Part shown: in pieces, positions 17,401 through 25,033 of the stretch
How positions within the stretch are numbered: position 1 is the first letter of the stretch
Layout of the letters: every line of letters starts with the position of its first letter
Source of the DNA: Anaerolineae bacterium
GTDB lineage: Bacteria; Chloroflexota; Anaerolineae; Anaerolineales; Anaerolineaceae
Assembly (NCBI GenBank): GCA_013178185.1
Contig: JABLXC010000003.1
Span: 1 to 64,000, forward strand
DNA: 64,000 nucleotides
Reading direction: 5' to 3'
Position numbers and translations under genes: made by a program
Notes under the pieces: generated by a model
Databases searched by the model: none
Told to the model about the DNA's origin: nothing
Seen by the model: the letters and a program-made list of their open reading frames with translations, nothing else

Positions 17401-17720
17401 AGCTCATTGCTTTTTTCTTTGAGCTGGTGAGAGAATCGCTCTTCTTGTTGAATACGCTTGACTTCAGCCTGGATGTTGAACACAAAGAAAATCGCCAGCA
17501 AAAGCGCGAAAAAATCTACCAGCCAAACCAACGGCTGGGAGGTCTGAACGTTCCATACGGCCCGCAACGTCAACGCCTGACCGTCAGACAAAATCGCCGT
17601 CAGGATGGCCGCAAGAGGCATGGTCAATGAAACCAGAAGCCCCAGGATATGAAACCCAACATGAACAACAATCCTGGAGATCGAAGGTGATTTTGAACCG
17701 ACAGGTGCCTTTTGTTCCAT
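14439..17720 (-). CDS. Hybrid sensor histidine kinase (2TM-PAS-PAS-HisKA-HATPase-REC-REC-HPt)
   Basis: 1093 residues. Two membrane helices lie at about 19-43 and 65-83, then a coiled coil, PAS domains at about 135-240 and 250-365, and HisKA with phospho-His383 in [10 protein letters not shown]. The HATPase (about 490-610) has N, G1 and G2 boxes. A first receiver (about 625-745) keeps its Asp and Lys but has D-P instead of D-D, so it may be weak. A second intact receiver (about 775-895) precedes a C-terminal HPt domain with His in A-H-N-L-K-G. Almost no periplasmic part exists, so sensing is probably cytoplasmic through PAS. It is co-transcribed with the receiver-TadZ gene downstream. Confidence 0.92.
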   Translation of the reverse strand: MEQKAPVGSKSPSISRIVVHVGFHILGLLVSLTMPLAAILTAILSDGQALTLRAVWNVQTSQPLVWLVDFFALLLAIFFVFNIQAEVKRIQQEERFSHQLKEKSNELFLLKEKSQQELLERFQTEAIISRAKREWEVTFDAISDPIFLVDSSGKIIRCNQAAARILETTFQELIGKNIEEMFPGIVDPLQDRRDVSTQAFLMPSVFGWFDITGFPFQFSDNQQGTIYIFHDITQRKYAEVELQRQKQYYEGIFQNNPVAIITLDLNGHIVSCNPAFERLFGYTQVEVIGHKLDDLVTPQEYREQVLDFTRRVRRGEVIHEVTRRLTKSGEMIDVEVFNVPVTVEGESLGILVLFHNITELVRARRRAEEADLAKSEFLANMSHEIRTPLNGVIGMLNLTLDTTLSAEQYEYLTTALDSAEALLNLLNDILDFSKIEAGRMELEITDFDLRAVVENVTASLAQRAANKGLELVCIVPPDIPTLLRGDPNRLRQVLVNLAGNAVKFTEKGEVVLRVKKVAETGDQASIAFYVQDTGIGIPAERQAAIFDRFTQADMSTTRLHGGSGLGLAISAQLVELMGGKITLISEPNTGSTFSFAVSFPKQKAAASAQPERPTLLRGLRVLVVDPSGSSRMNLTLLLEQMGCLTASTASSIKAWQLLEEATRAQKPFQILVIDSKQILAGSDPILQYLQENPRINTLKILLLTTIGQRISRRECEEIGCAGYVHKPVRFQSLQSALLGMLSPTGFSMPENQATQERDSKNIALRTKKPQRILLAEDNSINSKVIINLLQKFGHTVDLAENGQQALEAIQHFQYDLVLMDIQMPVMDGYEATRKIRAFEGAGQHVPIIAMTAHVALGDIERCKASGMDDYLSKPLKPKEIFDKLEHWISLSEQGERKGGFSLKKLPEAETPKPPGSNGDEIELEERDLETSFGSPGGAGTAAPEGVQEKGSFDPIEGWLMGEPRSRRTKPLGDPHYLETILPRFGNDFNFFVATFEEFIRQCKEKVQDFTLAIQSKDTVKVKLLAHNLKGVAANFEAVRIAMLANDLDLQARAGNLSQAKGLVAAIENEIPALERNLAQIKVFQNTGGQQTGL

Positions 17721-18094
17721 GACGTTGGCTGGTTACCCGGTCACGCACCACAGGTGTGCGCCGGCGATATTAAAAACAGAAGAATGCCCCAGGAGTTGCT
17801 TGCCCCCCCTGTTCTCAAAAAGCATAGCAATAATGAGAAAGCCATAAACACCGCCCGAAGAATGATCGGCGGTCACCCCGCGATACGGCAGGCAGAGGTT
17901 AACGCTCCATCCTGTTATTATTATAGCGTGAGTTATTTGAAAGAGAATGTTCATTTTTCTTCCACTTCCACACTGAAAGCGAGGGCACGCGCCCACCCAG
18001 TTAAGAAATCAGCCTAAAGTATAATGAAAAGGCAAAATCTTCTCTAAGGGCTGGCGGTAGACTTGCCCTCTCAACCAGGAAGTTCCACCGCAAC
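17721..18094. other. Divergent intergenic region between the hybrid kinase and the LCP gene
   Basis: 374 bases without a convincing gene. A TATAAT at 18020-18025 could serve the plus-strand LCP gene and an ATTATA at 17920-17925 (TATAAT on the minus strand) the kinase, but neither has a good -35 at the right distance. A 6-bp perfect hairpin with a 12-base loop lies at 17850-17873. No riboswitch core was recognised. Confidence 0.4.
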
Positions 18095-19369
18095 ATGAAC
18101 CGGATAACGTCCTCTTCTCTCTCCTCACCTTTAAAACGAAAAACTGCTGTGCTTGCAGTTGCCCTGGCGGTTTGGTCAGGGCTGGCAGCCTGCCTGACTC
18201 ACGGGCTGTCGCTCGCCACCCACACCCCTGCCGCTGCGGAGACGGCGGCTTTCTCCCCCGCGTCTTCGGCGACCGCATCGGCTACCTCTACCCGGCGCGC
18301 CGGTCTGGTTCCATGGCAAGGATACCCGCCACCTTCGCTTCCTTTGGTGACGGCTGTGCCGCCTCCGGCGCCAAAATTAAGTGGGCCACCTGACTTGCAA
18401 GTGATCGCCTTGCTGGGAACCGACAGCGACGCGCCCTACACGGCTCGCACCGACACTGTTCTATTACTGCTCTATTCCCCCCAAAACCGGCGCGCTGTCT
18501 TCCTTTCGCTGCCACCTGACTTGATGGTCTATATCCCCGGTTATACCATGCAGCGTTTGCAGGTAGCTTATGCCGTCGGCGGCGCCAGCAGTCTTTCCCT
18601 CACGCTCGAATACACCTTAGGATTTAAACCTACCCATTGGGCGCTGGTGCATCTGAATGACTTTAGCCGGCTGGTGGATGAATTGGGAGGCGTCAGGGTG
18701 AACATTCTGGAGGATGACCCCGAATTGTGCGGCGGGCTGAAGGAGGGCATGCTCCAAATGAACGGCGAGCTGGCGCTCTGCTACGTGCGTTGGCGGAGCG
18801 GCAGCGATGAATTTGAGCGCAACCGCCGGCAGCAGGAAGTGCTCTGGAAAATTTTCTTCGGGCTGGTTGAAAACGGCAGCCTGACAAAGCTGACCGGTCT
18901 TTTCGAGACCTTCGGCTCGACCGTAGAAAGCAGCCTCAAGCTGGAAGATTTGCTGCGACTCTCACCGCTGGCGCTAGAATTTGGCGATCCGCAGCGATTG
19001 AAATTCTTCACCCTGGCCGAGGAAGATCTGACCGTCTGGGATTTACCCGGCCAGTCTGTGGCGCGCGTCTTTCTGGTAAATCCGGAGGGCATCCAGCGCA
19101 CGCTCAGCGAGGTGATGAGCTTTTTGAGCGAGCCATCTGCCCCTTCGGATTATGTGGCAACGGTGATCCGGGCAGCTACCATTTCGGCCACACCCACCGA
19201 TACCCCAACGCTCACAAACACACCAACACGCACCGTAACCCCCTATCCCACCATCACCCAAACGCCCACGATCACGCTGACCCGGACCCCCACCCGCATA
19301 CCTACCGAGACCAGGACGCCGACCGCGACCTCCACCGAGACTGAAACGCCCACCCTCACCCCACCCTGA
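18095..19369 (+). CDS. LytR-CpsA-Psr (LCP) family protein with a Thr/Pro-rich C-terminal tail
   Basis: A 424-residue exported protein. An N-terminal signal/anchor helix at about 19-36 is followed by a Ser/Thr/Ala linker. The LCP domain (about 100-310) contains the L-G-T-D start, a R-T-D-T-V strand and the L-S-L-P-P-D-L segment, matching the phosphate-binding Arg/Asp region of the family. The last ~65 residues are a low-complexity Thr/Pro tail, probably a wall-spanning or O-glycosylated stalk. LCP enzymes move lipid-linked polymers onto peptidoglycan or proteins. The next gene is also cell-wall related. Confidence 0.85.
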   Translation: MNRITSSSLSSPLKRKTAVLAVALAVWSGLAACLTHGLSLATHTPAAAETAAFSPASSATASATSTRRAGLVPWQGYPPPSLPLVTAVPPPAPKLSGPPDLQVIALLGTDSDAPYTARTDTVLLLLYSPQNRRAVFLSLPPDLMVYIPGYTMQRLQVAYAVGGASSLSLTLEYTLGFKPTHWALVHLNDFSRLVDELGGVRVNILEDDPELCGGLKEGMLQMNGELALCYVRWRSGSDEFERNRRQQEVLWKIFFGLVENGSLTKLTGLFETFGSTVESSLKLEDLLRLSPLALEFGDPQRLKFFTLAEEDLTVWDLPGQSVARVFLVNPEGIQRTLSEVMSFLSEPSAPSDYVATVIRAATISATPTDTPTLTNTPTRTVTPYPTITQTPTITLTRTPTRIPTETRTPTATSTETETPTLTPP

Positions 19370-19563
19370 CTGAACGCCCACAATACAGCTTTGTAAGGAC
19401 AATTCCAAAAAGTTTATGCTAAACTGATCTGGAATGGATTTACAGAAAGTGTGAATTTTGTTTTTACAGGAGGGGTGCGCTGCCAGTCTGTGCGCAGAGA
19501 ACCCGCCGCAGGACGAGATCGGCGTGGCGGAGGATCCTCACAGCAATTGTCCTGACCTGCCTG

Positions 19564-21321
19564 TTGTTTCCGCTCACCGGACAACCAGCATCCATTGCGC
19601 GCGCCTCCGAAGGAAATCCTCCCGCCCCCTCCGAGCGCAAAGCGGTTCTGACGATCGACGTGGACTTATACGAATGGTGGCTGACGCACTGGAATTCAAA
19701 CGATATCGCCTGCCGCATCGTGACCGATCACGACGGCCTTCCCAAAAGCGAGGAAATTTACCAGGCTTGTGGCGCCGATATCCATGAAGAATGGTTTGAC
19801 ACCCAACCGTGTAGCCTGACCGACCCTGAGGCTGGTTTTGAGCAATGCACAGGGCTGTACCTGTACCTGGCCGGTGAAGGCCGCGGCCAAAAACAGGTAG
19901 AAGTCCAGCTCCCGCCGCTTGAAGTCACGCTGACAGTCACTGGGTGCACGCTGGAGCCGCCCTATAACCGTTGCGACAACGCCCCCAACCTGAAGATCAG
20001 CGGGGTCGAACCCCTTCCGAACGAAGCCGTGATTCGCATTCAGGGAACAATCGGCGCCGAGACTTTTAGCTGCCCTGGCGCGGTTTGCGACATCCCGCTG
20101 GCGCCCACTGGCACACAGGGCGTGCCGATGGAGTTTTGGGCCGATTCCAGTTTTGGCGATTCCAGCGCCCATTACACAGCCATGCTGCGGGTGATTCCCT
20201 GGGGTGATTTTATGGCGCCCGAAGGACGGCGGCAAGAGGGCAGGCTCTGGTATGTGGATGTGCTTTCCAGCCAGTGGCGCGGTCCGCGCATGGCAAGCTG
20301 CGCCTCAACCTGGGAGTCCTTTCCGGGGCTGGGCGGCCCGCCTGGCTGGCTGACCACGCCCAAAGAACCGTCCGGTATTCAATCTTCCATTTCTTATTAT
20401 TACCTGGCAGGGATGCTCATCCAGAACGGCGCGGTGGATGCCAGCGGCTGCCCAAACAACGGGTTGCAAGCCGATAAAACCGCCGCTGCCTGCGGTGTAG
20501 AGGCCGCGCTGCCCAAAGTGCTGGAATGGCAGAACCGCTTTGATACTGAGATCATCCAGGCGGCACGCGACACGGGTGTGCCAGCGCAATTGTTGAAAAA
20601 CATCTTTGGCCGCGAGAGCCAGCTTTGGCCAGGGATTTACTACTCCTACAAAGAAGCCGGCCTCGGCCAGATGACCGAATTAGGAGCCGACACCGTCCTG
20701 CTGTGGAACCCCAGCTTCTTCGAACAGTTTTGCCCGCTTGTGCTGGGTAAAGAAACCTGCGCGCTCGGCTTTGGCAACCTGAAAGAGGGAGAGCAAAACC
20801 TGCTGCGCGGCGCGCTGGTCCGCCATGTCAACGCTGCCTGTCCCTCCTGTCCCGAAGGAATCGATCTAAGCCAGGTTAATTTCAGTGTGCGGGTCTTCGC
20901 GGAAGGTCTGACGGGGAACTGCGAGCAGGTTGGCCAGATTATCCGCAACAGTACGCTGCGGTCGCCCGGACAGGTCAGTTCTTACGCCGATTTATGGCGT
21001 TTCACACTGGTCAACTATAACGCCGGGCCCGGCTGCCTTGCCGAAGCCATCGCAGAAACCTGGAACCGCGGCGAGCGCCTGACATGGGAAAATGTATCCG
21101 CTTACCTGCCAGCTGCCTGCCGCGGCGCCATTGACTATGTAAACGACATCGCGCAGGTCGTTGGCGCTACGGCCACCCCCACCCCCTGGCTGGCGATGGG
21201 AACGGTCCGACCTACCCCTCAGACAACTGGTACACCGGCGCCTGCCCTGCCGTTCCCCGATGGCCCGCCCGCCGCCACGCCGACGCCGCTCTCGCTGACC
21301 CCCATCGTTCCATACCCCTGA
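19564..21321 (+). CDS. Secreted lytic-transglycosylase-like protein
   Basis: At least 585 residues from the TTG at 19564. The C-terminal domain (about 325-540) has transglycosylase SLT features: a catalytic-Glu-like G-R-E-S-Q, then G-L-G-Q-M, then Y-N-A-G-P. Many cysteines in the N-terminal half suggest disulfide-rich extracellular modules. The tail is Pro/Thr-rich. The same frame is open upstream to a TAA at 19420 and encodes a basic stretch plus a hydrophobic helix, an obvious signal peptide. The true start is therefore earlier, perhaps a CTG at 19480 five bases after AGGAGGGG. No ATG, GTG or TTG is available there. Confidence 0.75.
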   Translation: MFPLTGQPASIARASEGNPPAPSERKAVLTIDVDLYEWWLTHWNSNDIACRIVTDHDGLPKSEEIYQACGADIHEEWFDTQPCSLTDPEAGFEQCTGLYLYLAGEGRGQKQVEVQLPPLEVTLTVTGCTLEPPYNRCDNAPNLKISGVEPLPNEAVIRIQGTIGAETFSCPGAVCDIPLAPTGTQGVPMEFWADSSFGDSSAHYTAMLRVIPWGDFMAPEGRRQEGRLWYVDVLSSQWRGPRMASCASTWESFPGLGGPPGWLTTPKEPSGIQSSISYYYLAGMLIQNGAVDASGCPNNGLQADKTAAACGVEAALPKVLEWQNRFDTEIIQAARDTGVPAQLLKNIFGRESQLWPGIYYSYKEAGLGQMTELGADTVLLWNPSFFEQFCPLVLGKETCALGFGNLKEGEQNLLRGALVRHVNAACPSCPEGIDLSQVNFSVRVFAEGLTGNCEQVGQIIRNSTLRSPGQVSSYADLWRFTLVNYNAGPGCLAEAIAETWNRGERLTWENVSAYLPAACRGAIDYVNDIAQVVGATATPTPWLAMGTVRPTPQTTGTPAPALPFPDGPPAATPTPLSLTPIVPYP

Positions 21322-21327
21322 AACGGC

Positions 21328-22440
21328 TCAGAAAACAGGCCGAGGCATACCCCAACCGCCCGTACGGACGCGCTCTGGTTCTGCCGTCCAGACCCCGGCA
21401 ACTTTTGTGCCGCACTTTGGGCAGGCGCCCTGGGCTGTAATCTGGTAATTCAGGACGGTGTAACCTTCGCGCCGGATCAGCAAATGCTGGCAGCGGGGAC
21501 AGTAAGTATTCTCCAGGGATCCAACCCGGCCGGGCAAATTGCCCGCGTAAACGAAATGCAAGCCAGCTTCCTGACCGATATCTGCGGCCTGTTGGAGCGC
21601 GGCTGCTGTCGTGTATGACCGGTCGGTCATTTTGTAATCAGGGTGAAATGCAGTGACATGCCAGGGAATATCGGGGGAGACCGAGTGGATAAAGCGGGCT
21701 GCATCCCACAGTTCTGCCGGGTCGTCATTAAAGCCGGGCACCACCAGGGTGACGACTTCGACCCACAGGCCCAGCGCATAAGCCCGCCGGATTGTATCCA
21801 GCACATTCTGCAGCACGCCGCCCAACTGACGGTAGTGCTTATCCTGCATGGTCTTGAGATCTACCTTATAGGCGGTCAGATAGGGGCGCAGATATTCGAG
21901 CGCTTCGGGCGTGGCGTTCCCATTGGAGACATACGCGCAGCGCAGACCGAGTTCCAGCGCATGCCGGAAAACGGCAACCGCCCATTCGCTGGTGATCAGC
22001 GGTTCGTTATAAGAAGAAACGACCAGCTCTGCCCCCATGCGCCGGGCATAAGCGGCCAGTTGCTCCGCCGAGATGCGGCGGATATGCTCAGGGGCGGGAC
22101 CGGCTTCGGGATCGCGCAGCGTTTGAGAGGTAAGCCAGTTCTGGCAATAGCCGCAGTGAAAGTCGCAGCCAAGCATCCCGAAGGTGAGGGCGTCGCTGCC
22201 GGGCAGTAAGTGGGAGAAGGGTTTTTTCTCCACCGGGTCAATTTGCAGGGCAGCCACATAGCCCCATGGAACGCGCAGTTCGCCCTCACGGTTGAACCGC
22301 ACCTGGCAAACGCCGCGCCGGCCGGGTTTGATCAGGCAACGATGGGCGCAGGCTGTACAGCGCAGATTCCCGCCTTCCAGCCGCTCATATAGCTCACCTG
22401 TTCCGGTGAGTTGATCCAACACATCAACCAACTGTGCCAT
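21328..22440 (-). CDS. amrS: AmrS-like radical SAM enzyme (AmmeMemoRadiSam family)
   Basis: A 370-residue enzyme. An N-terminal Cys-rich zinc-like module (about 28-45) precedes the radical SAM cluster motif C-D-F-H-C-G-Y-C at about residue 92, with the SAM-binding barrel to about 300. A second zinc ribbon (CPxC near 315 and near 345) closes it. The family resembles pyruvate-formate-lyase-activating enzymes and usually occurs with AMMECR1 and Memo homologues, neither of which is in the window. The substrate is unknown. A TATAAT lies 6 bases before the ATG on the minus strand, so the message is probably leaderless. Confidence 0.88.
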   Translation of the reverse strand: MAQLVDVLDQLTGTGELYERLEGGNLRCTACAHRCLIKPGRRGVCQVRFNREGELRVPWGYVAALQIDPVEKKPFSHLLPGSDALTFGMLGCDFHCGYCQNWLTSQTLRDPEAGPAPEHIRRISAEQLAAYARRMGAELVVSSYNEPLITSEWAVAVFRHALELGLRCAYVSNGNATPEALEYLRPYLTAYKVDLKTMQDKHYRQLGGVLQNVLDTIRRAYALGLWVEVVTLVVPGFNDDPAELWDAARFIHSVSPDIPWHVTAFHPDYKMTDRSYTTAAALQQAADIGQEAGLHFVYAGNLPGRVGSLENTYCPRCQHLLIRREGYTVLNYQITAQGACPKCGTKVAGVWTAEPERVRTGGWGMPRPVF

Positions 22441-22551
22441 ATTTCTATTATACTGAAAATCAGATCATTAATATCTGTTATTTTTCGCGCTGTGACGCTT
22501 TTTTAGCTTACCAGGCGTATAATAAGGTATCCTTCTCGCGGAGCGATCCCC

Positions 22552-23004
22552 ATGATCACCTTGCCCTGCCCGGTATGCGAAGAACGCCTGGAAATCCCGG
22601 AAGAAATCAGCCGCTTTGCCTGCGCTCGCTGCAATAGCGAGTTGGAAGTGCGTCGAGGCGGCGGGATCGTCAGCCTAGCTAAAATTACAGCCAGCCCGGA
22701 AGGCGAGCTGGCGCTGCTGGAAAAAGAATTGGCCGCACTGATGCAGCAGAGGATAGTCGACGCGCCGGTCTACATGCTGTTGCGCCATGATCTTTACCGC
22801 CTGGGCAAACTGCACATCTGGAACCTCACCTTCGCCAGTCAAAGCGATTTAGAGTTCATCTTCGTCAACCTCAAGTCGGCTGAACTGGATAAGATCATCG
22901 CCAATTACCAGGATAACCCTCAAAGCCAGATGTTCCAGTGGCTGCTCAAGATCCGAGAATGCCGCCAGAAGATCGCACAGGTGAAGCAGTCCATCCGTTC
23001 CTGA
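22552..23004 (+). CDS. Zinc-finger-tipped hypothetical protein
   Basis: 150 residues. The first 30 contain two CxxC pairs (C6/C9 and C24/C27), a likely small zinc ribbon. The rest is charged and helical, with a coiled-coil tendency at about 55-70 and at the C-terminus. A TATAAT at 22518-22523 may be its -10, and GGAG precedes the ATG. It is transcribed divergently from the radical SAM gene. No family or function recognised. Confidence 0.65.
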   Translation: MITLPCPVCEERLEIPEEISRFACARCNSELEVRRGGGIVSLAKITASPEGELALLEKELAALMQQRIVDAPVYMLLRHDLYRLGKLHIWNLTFASQSDLEFIFVNLKSAELDKIIANYQDNPQSQMFQWLLKIRECRQKIAQVKQSIRS

Positions 23005-23028
23005 TCAGGCGGTAAGCGCCACCTCTCC

Positions 23029-23979
23029 TCACAAACGCCCCGTTTTTTGCGAAACCAGAAAAAGGAAATAAAGAGGGGTATTCTTCAGCTTCATCATCTC
23101 ATTCAGGTATTTGGCATAGGCAAGCGATACCGAAGAGACGACCCCACCCGGCAGAAGCACCTTCACCAGATCGTCCGGGCTTTTCATAAAAACGAACACA
23201 TATAGGGTCCACGTCACTGCGTTTGCGCCGATCACCTCCAGCAGCGATGTTCGCTTGAGCCCCTTGATATCGCTCCTGAGCTTTGCAAGCCGGTCTTTCA
23301 AATCCAGCTCCAGGGCATGCACCTCCCGGTAGAAACTTTCGGAACCCAACGCAGACTGAAAATCAAGCAGGCTGTGCTGTAAATAATTGCGAAAGCTGAG
23401 CAACTGGTCTGGATAATCTTCCATCAACCGGAAAAGCTGAGAAGGCGTGATGCTCTCCAGGTAGGGGATATCCAGGTTCAAGAGCGGGATCACCGTGGGG
23501 TCGCTGACCTTGATATCCGATTCGGTCACGGCGTTGAATAGCTTTTTGGGCGTCATCTCCTCGATCACGTCGTTATGTGTGGAATATTCTAAACCGCGTT
23601 CCTCGACCGTATACGACCGGCGACTGATTAAATAGGGCAGGTAGGTGATTCGCCCGTTCAAGAGCATCTCTTTGCTGGCCTGGAACCAGCGATAAAGCTC
23701 CTCCAGGTCGTTTGTAATCAGGTGCGTGCTGGAATCGCTGACCTCGCGCACCCCGGAATAATGGGCCGATTTTATGACGAAACCGCGGCTTTCGGGGGTG
23801 TGGGTAATGTTCTCGTAAAAATAATTTTGATCGGAAAGTAGGGGTAGCTTTCTGGAACAATCTCCAATCCGCTTTAGATCGCCAAAACGGGCGAAGACGC
23901 TGGTCTTGGGGATGTCTTCTTTGATCTTTTCAAACTGCCCGGAAATTTTTTCGATATACGCTCTAAACTCATCGTCCAT
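23029..23979 (-). CDS. Hypothetical protein with a C-terminal membrane segment
   Basis: 316 residues. A mainly soluble N-terminal part of about 230 residues with several Tyr-rich strands is followed by a charged helix (about 220-240) and one or two hydrophobic segments at about 245-285. The tail after them is short. A weak GGCGGTGA ribosome site precedes the ATG. It ends convergently with the zinc-finger gene. No family recognised; codon use looks like its neighbours. Confidence 0.6.
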   Translation of the reverse strand: MDDEFRAYIEKISGQFEKIKEDIPKTSVFARFGDLKRIGDCSRKLPLLSDQNYFYENITHTPESRGFVIKSAHYSGVREVSDSSTHLITNDLEELYRWFQASKEMLLNGRITYLPYLISRRSYTVEERGLEYSTHNDVIEEMTPKKLFNAVTESDIKVSDPTVIPLLNLDIPYLESITPSQLFRLMEDYPDQLLSFRNYLQHSLLDFQSALGSESFYREVHALELDLKDRLAKLRSDIKGLKRTSLLEVIGANAVTWTLYVFVFMKSPDDLVKVLLPGGVVSSVSLAYAKYLNEMMKLKNTPLYFLFLVSQKTGRL

Positions 23980-24031
23980 GTTTCACCGCCAGTCGAATAG
24001 TTTTGGGCGCGATTCTCCGGAAGTTCCTGCT

Positions 24032-24520
24032 TCACTTCAAGAAATAGATCAGGTCAATGTTGCCTGGGGAAAAACCAAACTGGGTGAGGAGGAGCGCGGC
24101 TTCAGCGTAGGTCTGGGTTCCGTGATTAACCACTTGCAAGAGCATCTGCCATAACTTATGCTGGCGAGGTTCACCAGCAAGCGATTGATAACGGATAACG
24201 GCATCCAGATCCTGGTCTTCCAGGCTTTCCAGGTAAGCGCGCATTGCCATTTGTTCCTGCCGCCACGCCGTTTGCAGAGCAGGCAAATCCGAGAACTTGC
24301 TCTCCAAGATCAGCGAATCCGGTGAAAGACCCGACTGGCAACGCTGGCGGTAAAGCGCTTCTACAGCGTAGGCGTGCGCCAGGGCGCCGCGCAGGCTGCC
24401 CTGACTGATGGCGGCCGGTGCCAGAAACTGCGCCGTGGTTAACCCTCCAGCAGCCTCCAATACCTTGTGATTGACCCAGCGGGTATATTCGAACAAAGTC
24501 AGAATTTCTTCTTTTTTCAA
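24032..24520 (-). CDS. DinB-family four-helix-bundle protein
   Basis: 162 residues. The opening L-F-E-Y-T-R-W-V-N helix, a H-A-Y-A-V-E segment in helix 2 and a late V-N-H-G-T-Q helix carry the three spaced His residues expected for the metal site of DinB/DUF664 proteins. These often act as thiol-S-transferases in low-GC bacteria, but here the role is unknown. It starts at TTG 24520 with GGAGG about 5 bases before. A GNAT gene lies 36 bases upstream on the same strand. Confidence 0.75.
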   Translation of the reverse strand: MKKEEILTLFEYTRWVNHKVLEAAGGLTTAQFLAPAAISQGSLRGALAHAYAVEALYRQRCQSGLSPDSLILESKFSDLPALQTAWRQEQMAMRAYLESLEDQDLDAVIRYQSLAGEPRQHKLWQMLLQVVNHGTQTYAEAALLLTQFGFSPGNIDLIYFLK

Positions 24521-24556
24521 TTCGTCCTCCAGACCTGCGCAACGTTTCCCTGCGGC

Positions 24557-25003
24557 TCAAAACTCATCCAGGTAGTAGCGATAGAAATTGGTCTGCGGGC
24601 GCACAAAACCAATGCGCTGGTAAAGCCGGTTGGCGGCTTGCCGGGAAGGGTTAGAGGTCAGCTCGACCACCTTGGCGCCCTTTTCTCTGGCATACTGTAA
24701 GGCGGCGCGGGTCAACGCCTCGCCAACGCCGTGCCCACGGGCAGTCTGATCCACCACCACATCTTCAATCCAGGCCCGCAGACCGGTGGGAACGCGCGCC
24801 ATTGCCAATGCCAACGCGCCGATAATCGCTCCATCTGGCGGGTTTTGGCGGGCAATTAAGAGCAAGGTAGCCTCTGAAGAAACGATCTCTTCCAGCTCGC
24901 TCCAGCCCGGCGGCGGCGCGCTTGATAATTGAGGAGCCAGCCGCTCGAAAGCGCTGACCAGTTCGTCAGTCACATGCGTCACCCGGCTGATTTCAAAGTT
25001 CAT
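24557..25003 (-). CDS. GNAT-family N-acetyltransferase
   Basis: 148 residues with a clear acetyl-CoA fold. The D-V-V-V-D strand is followed by the pyrophosphate loop R-G-H-G-V-G-E-A at about 92-99, then an A-N-R-L-Y-Q-R-I-G-F motif near the C-terminus. It transfers an acetyl group to an amine; the substrate is unknown. It sits between the second hybrid kinase gene and the DinB-like gene, all on the minus strand. Confidence 0.85.
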   Translation of the reverse strand: MNFEISRVTHVTDELVSAFERLAPQLSSAPPPGWSELEEIVSSEATLLLIARQNPPDGAIIGALALAMARVPTGLRAWIEDVVVDQTARGHGVGEALTRAALQYAREKGAKVVELTSNPSRQAANRLYQRIGFVRPQTNFYRYYLDEF

Positions 25004-25033
25004 TGCGCAATCTTCTCTCCTGATATGATCGGT

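Noticed and set aside
17733-17996. An 87-codon frame in the kinase-LCP intergenic region
   Set aside because: No ribosome site, odd residue composition and no similarity to any known small protein.
17721-18094. Possible c-di-GMP riboswitch before the hybrid kinase
   Set aside because: G/C-rich segments were scanned for the conserved core sequence of the c-di-GMP-I aptamer and none was found; only a short hairpin is present.
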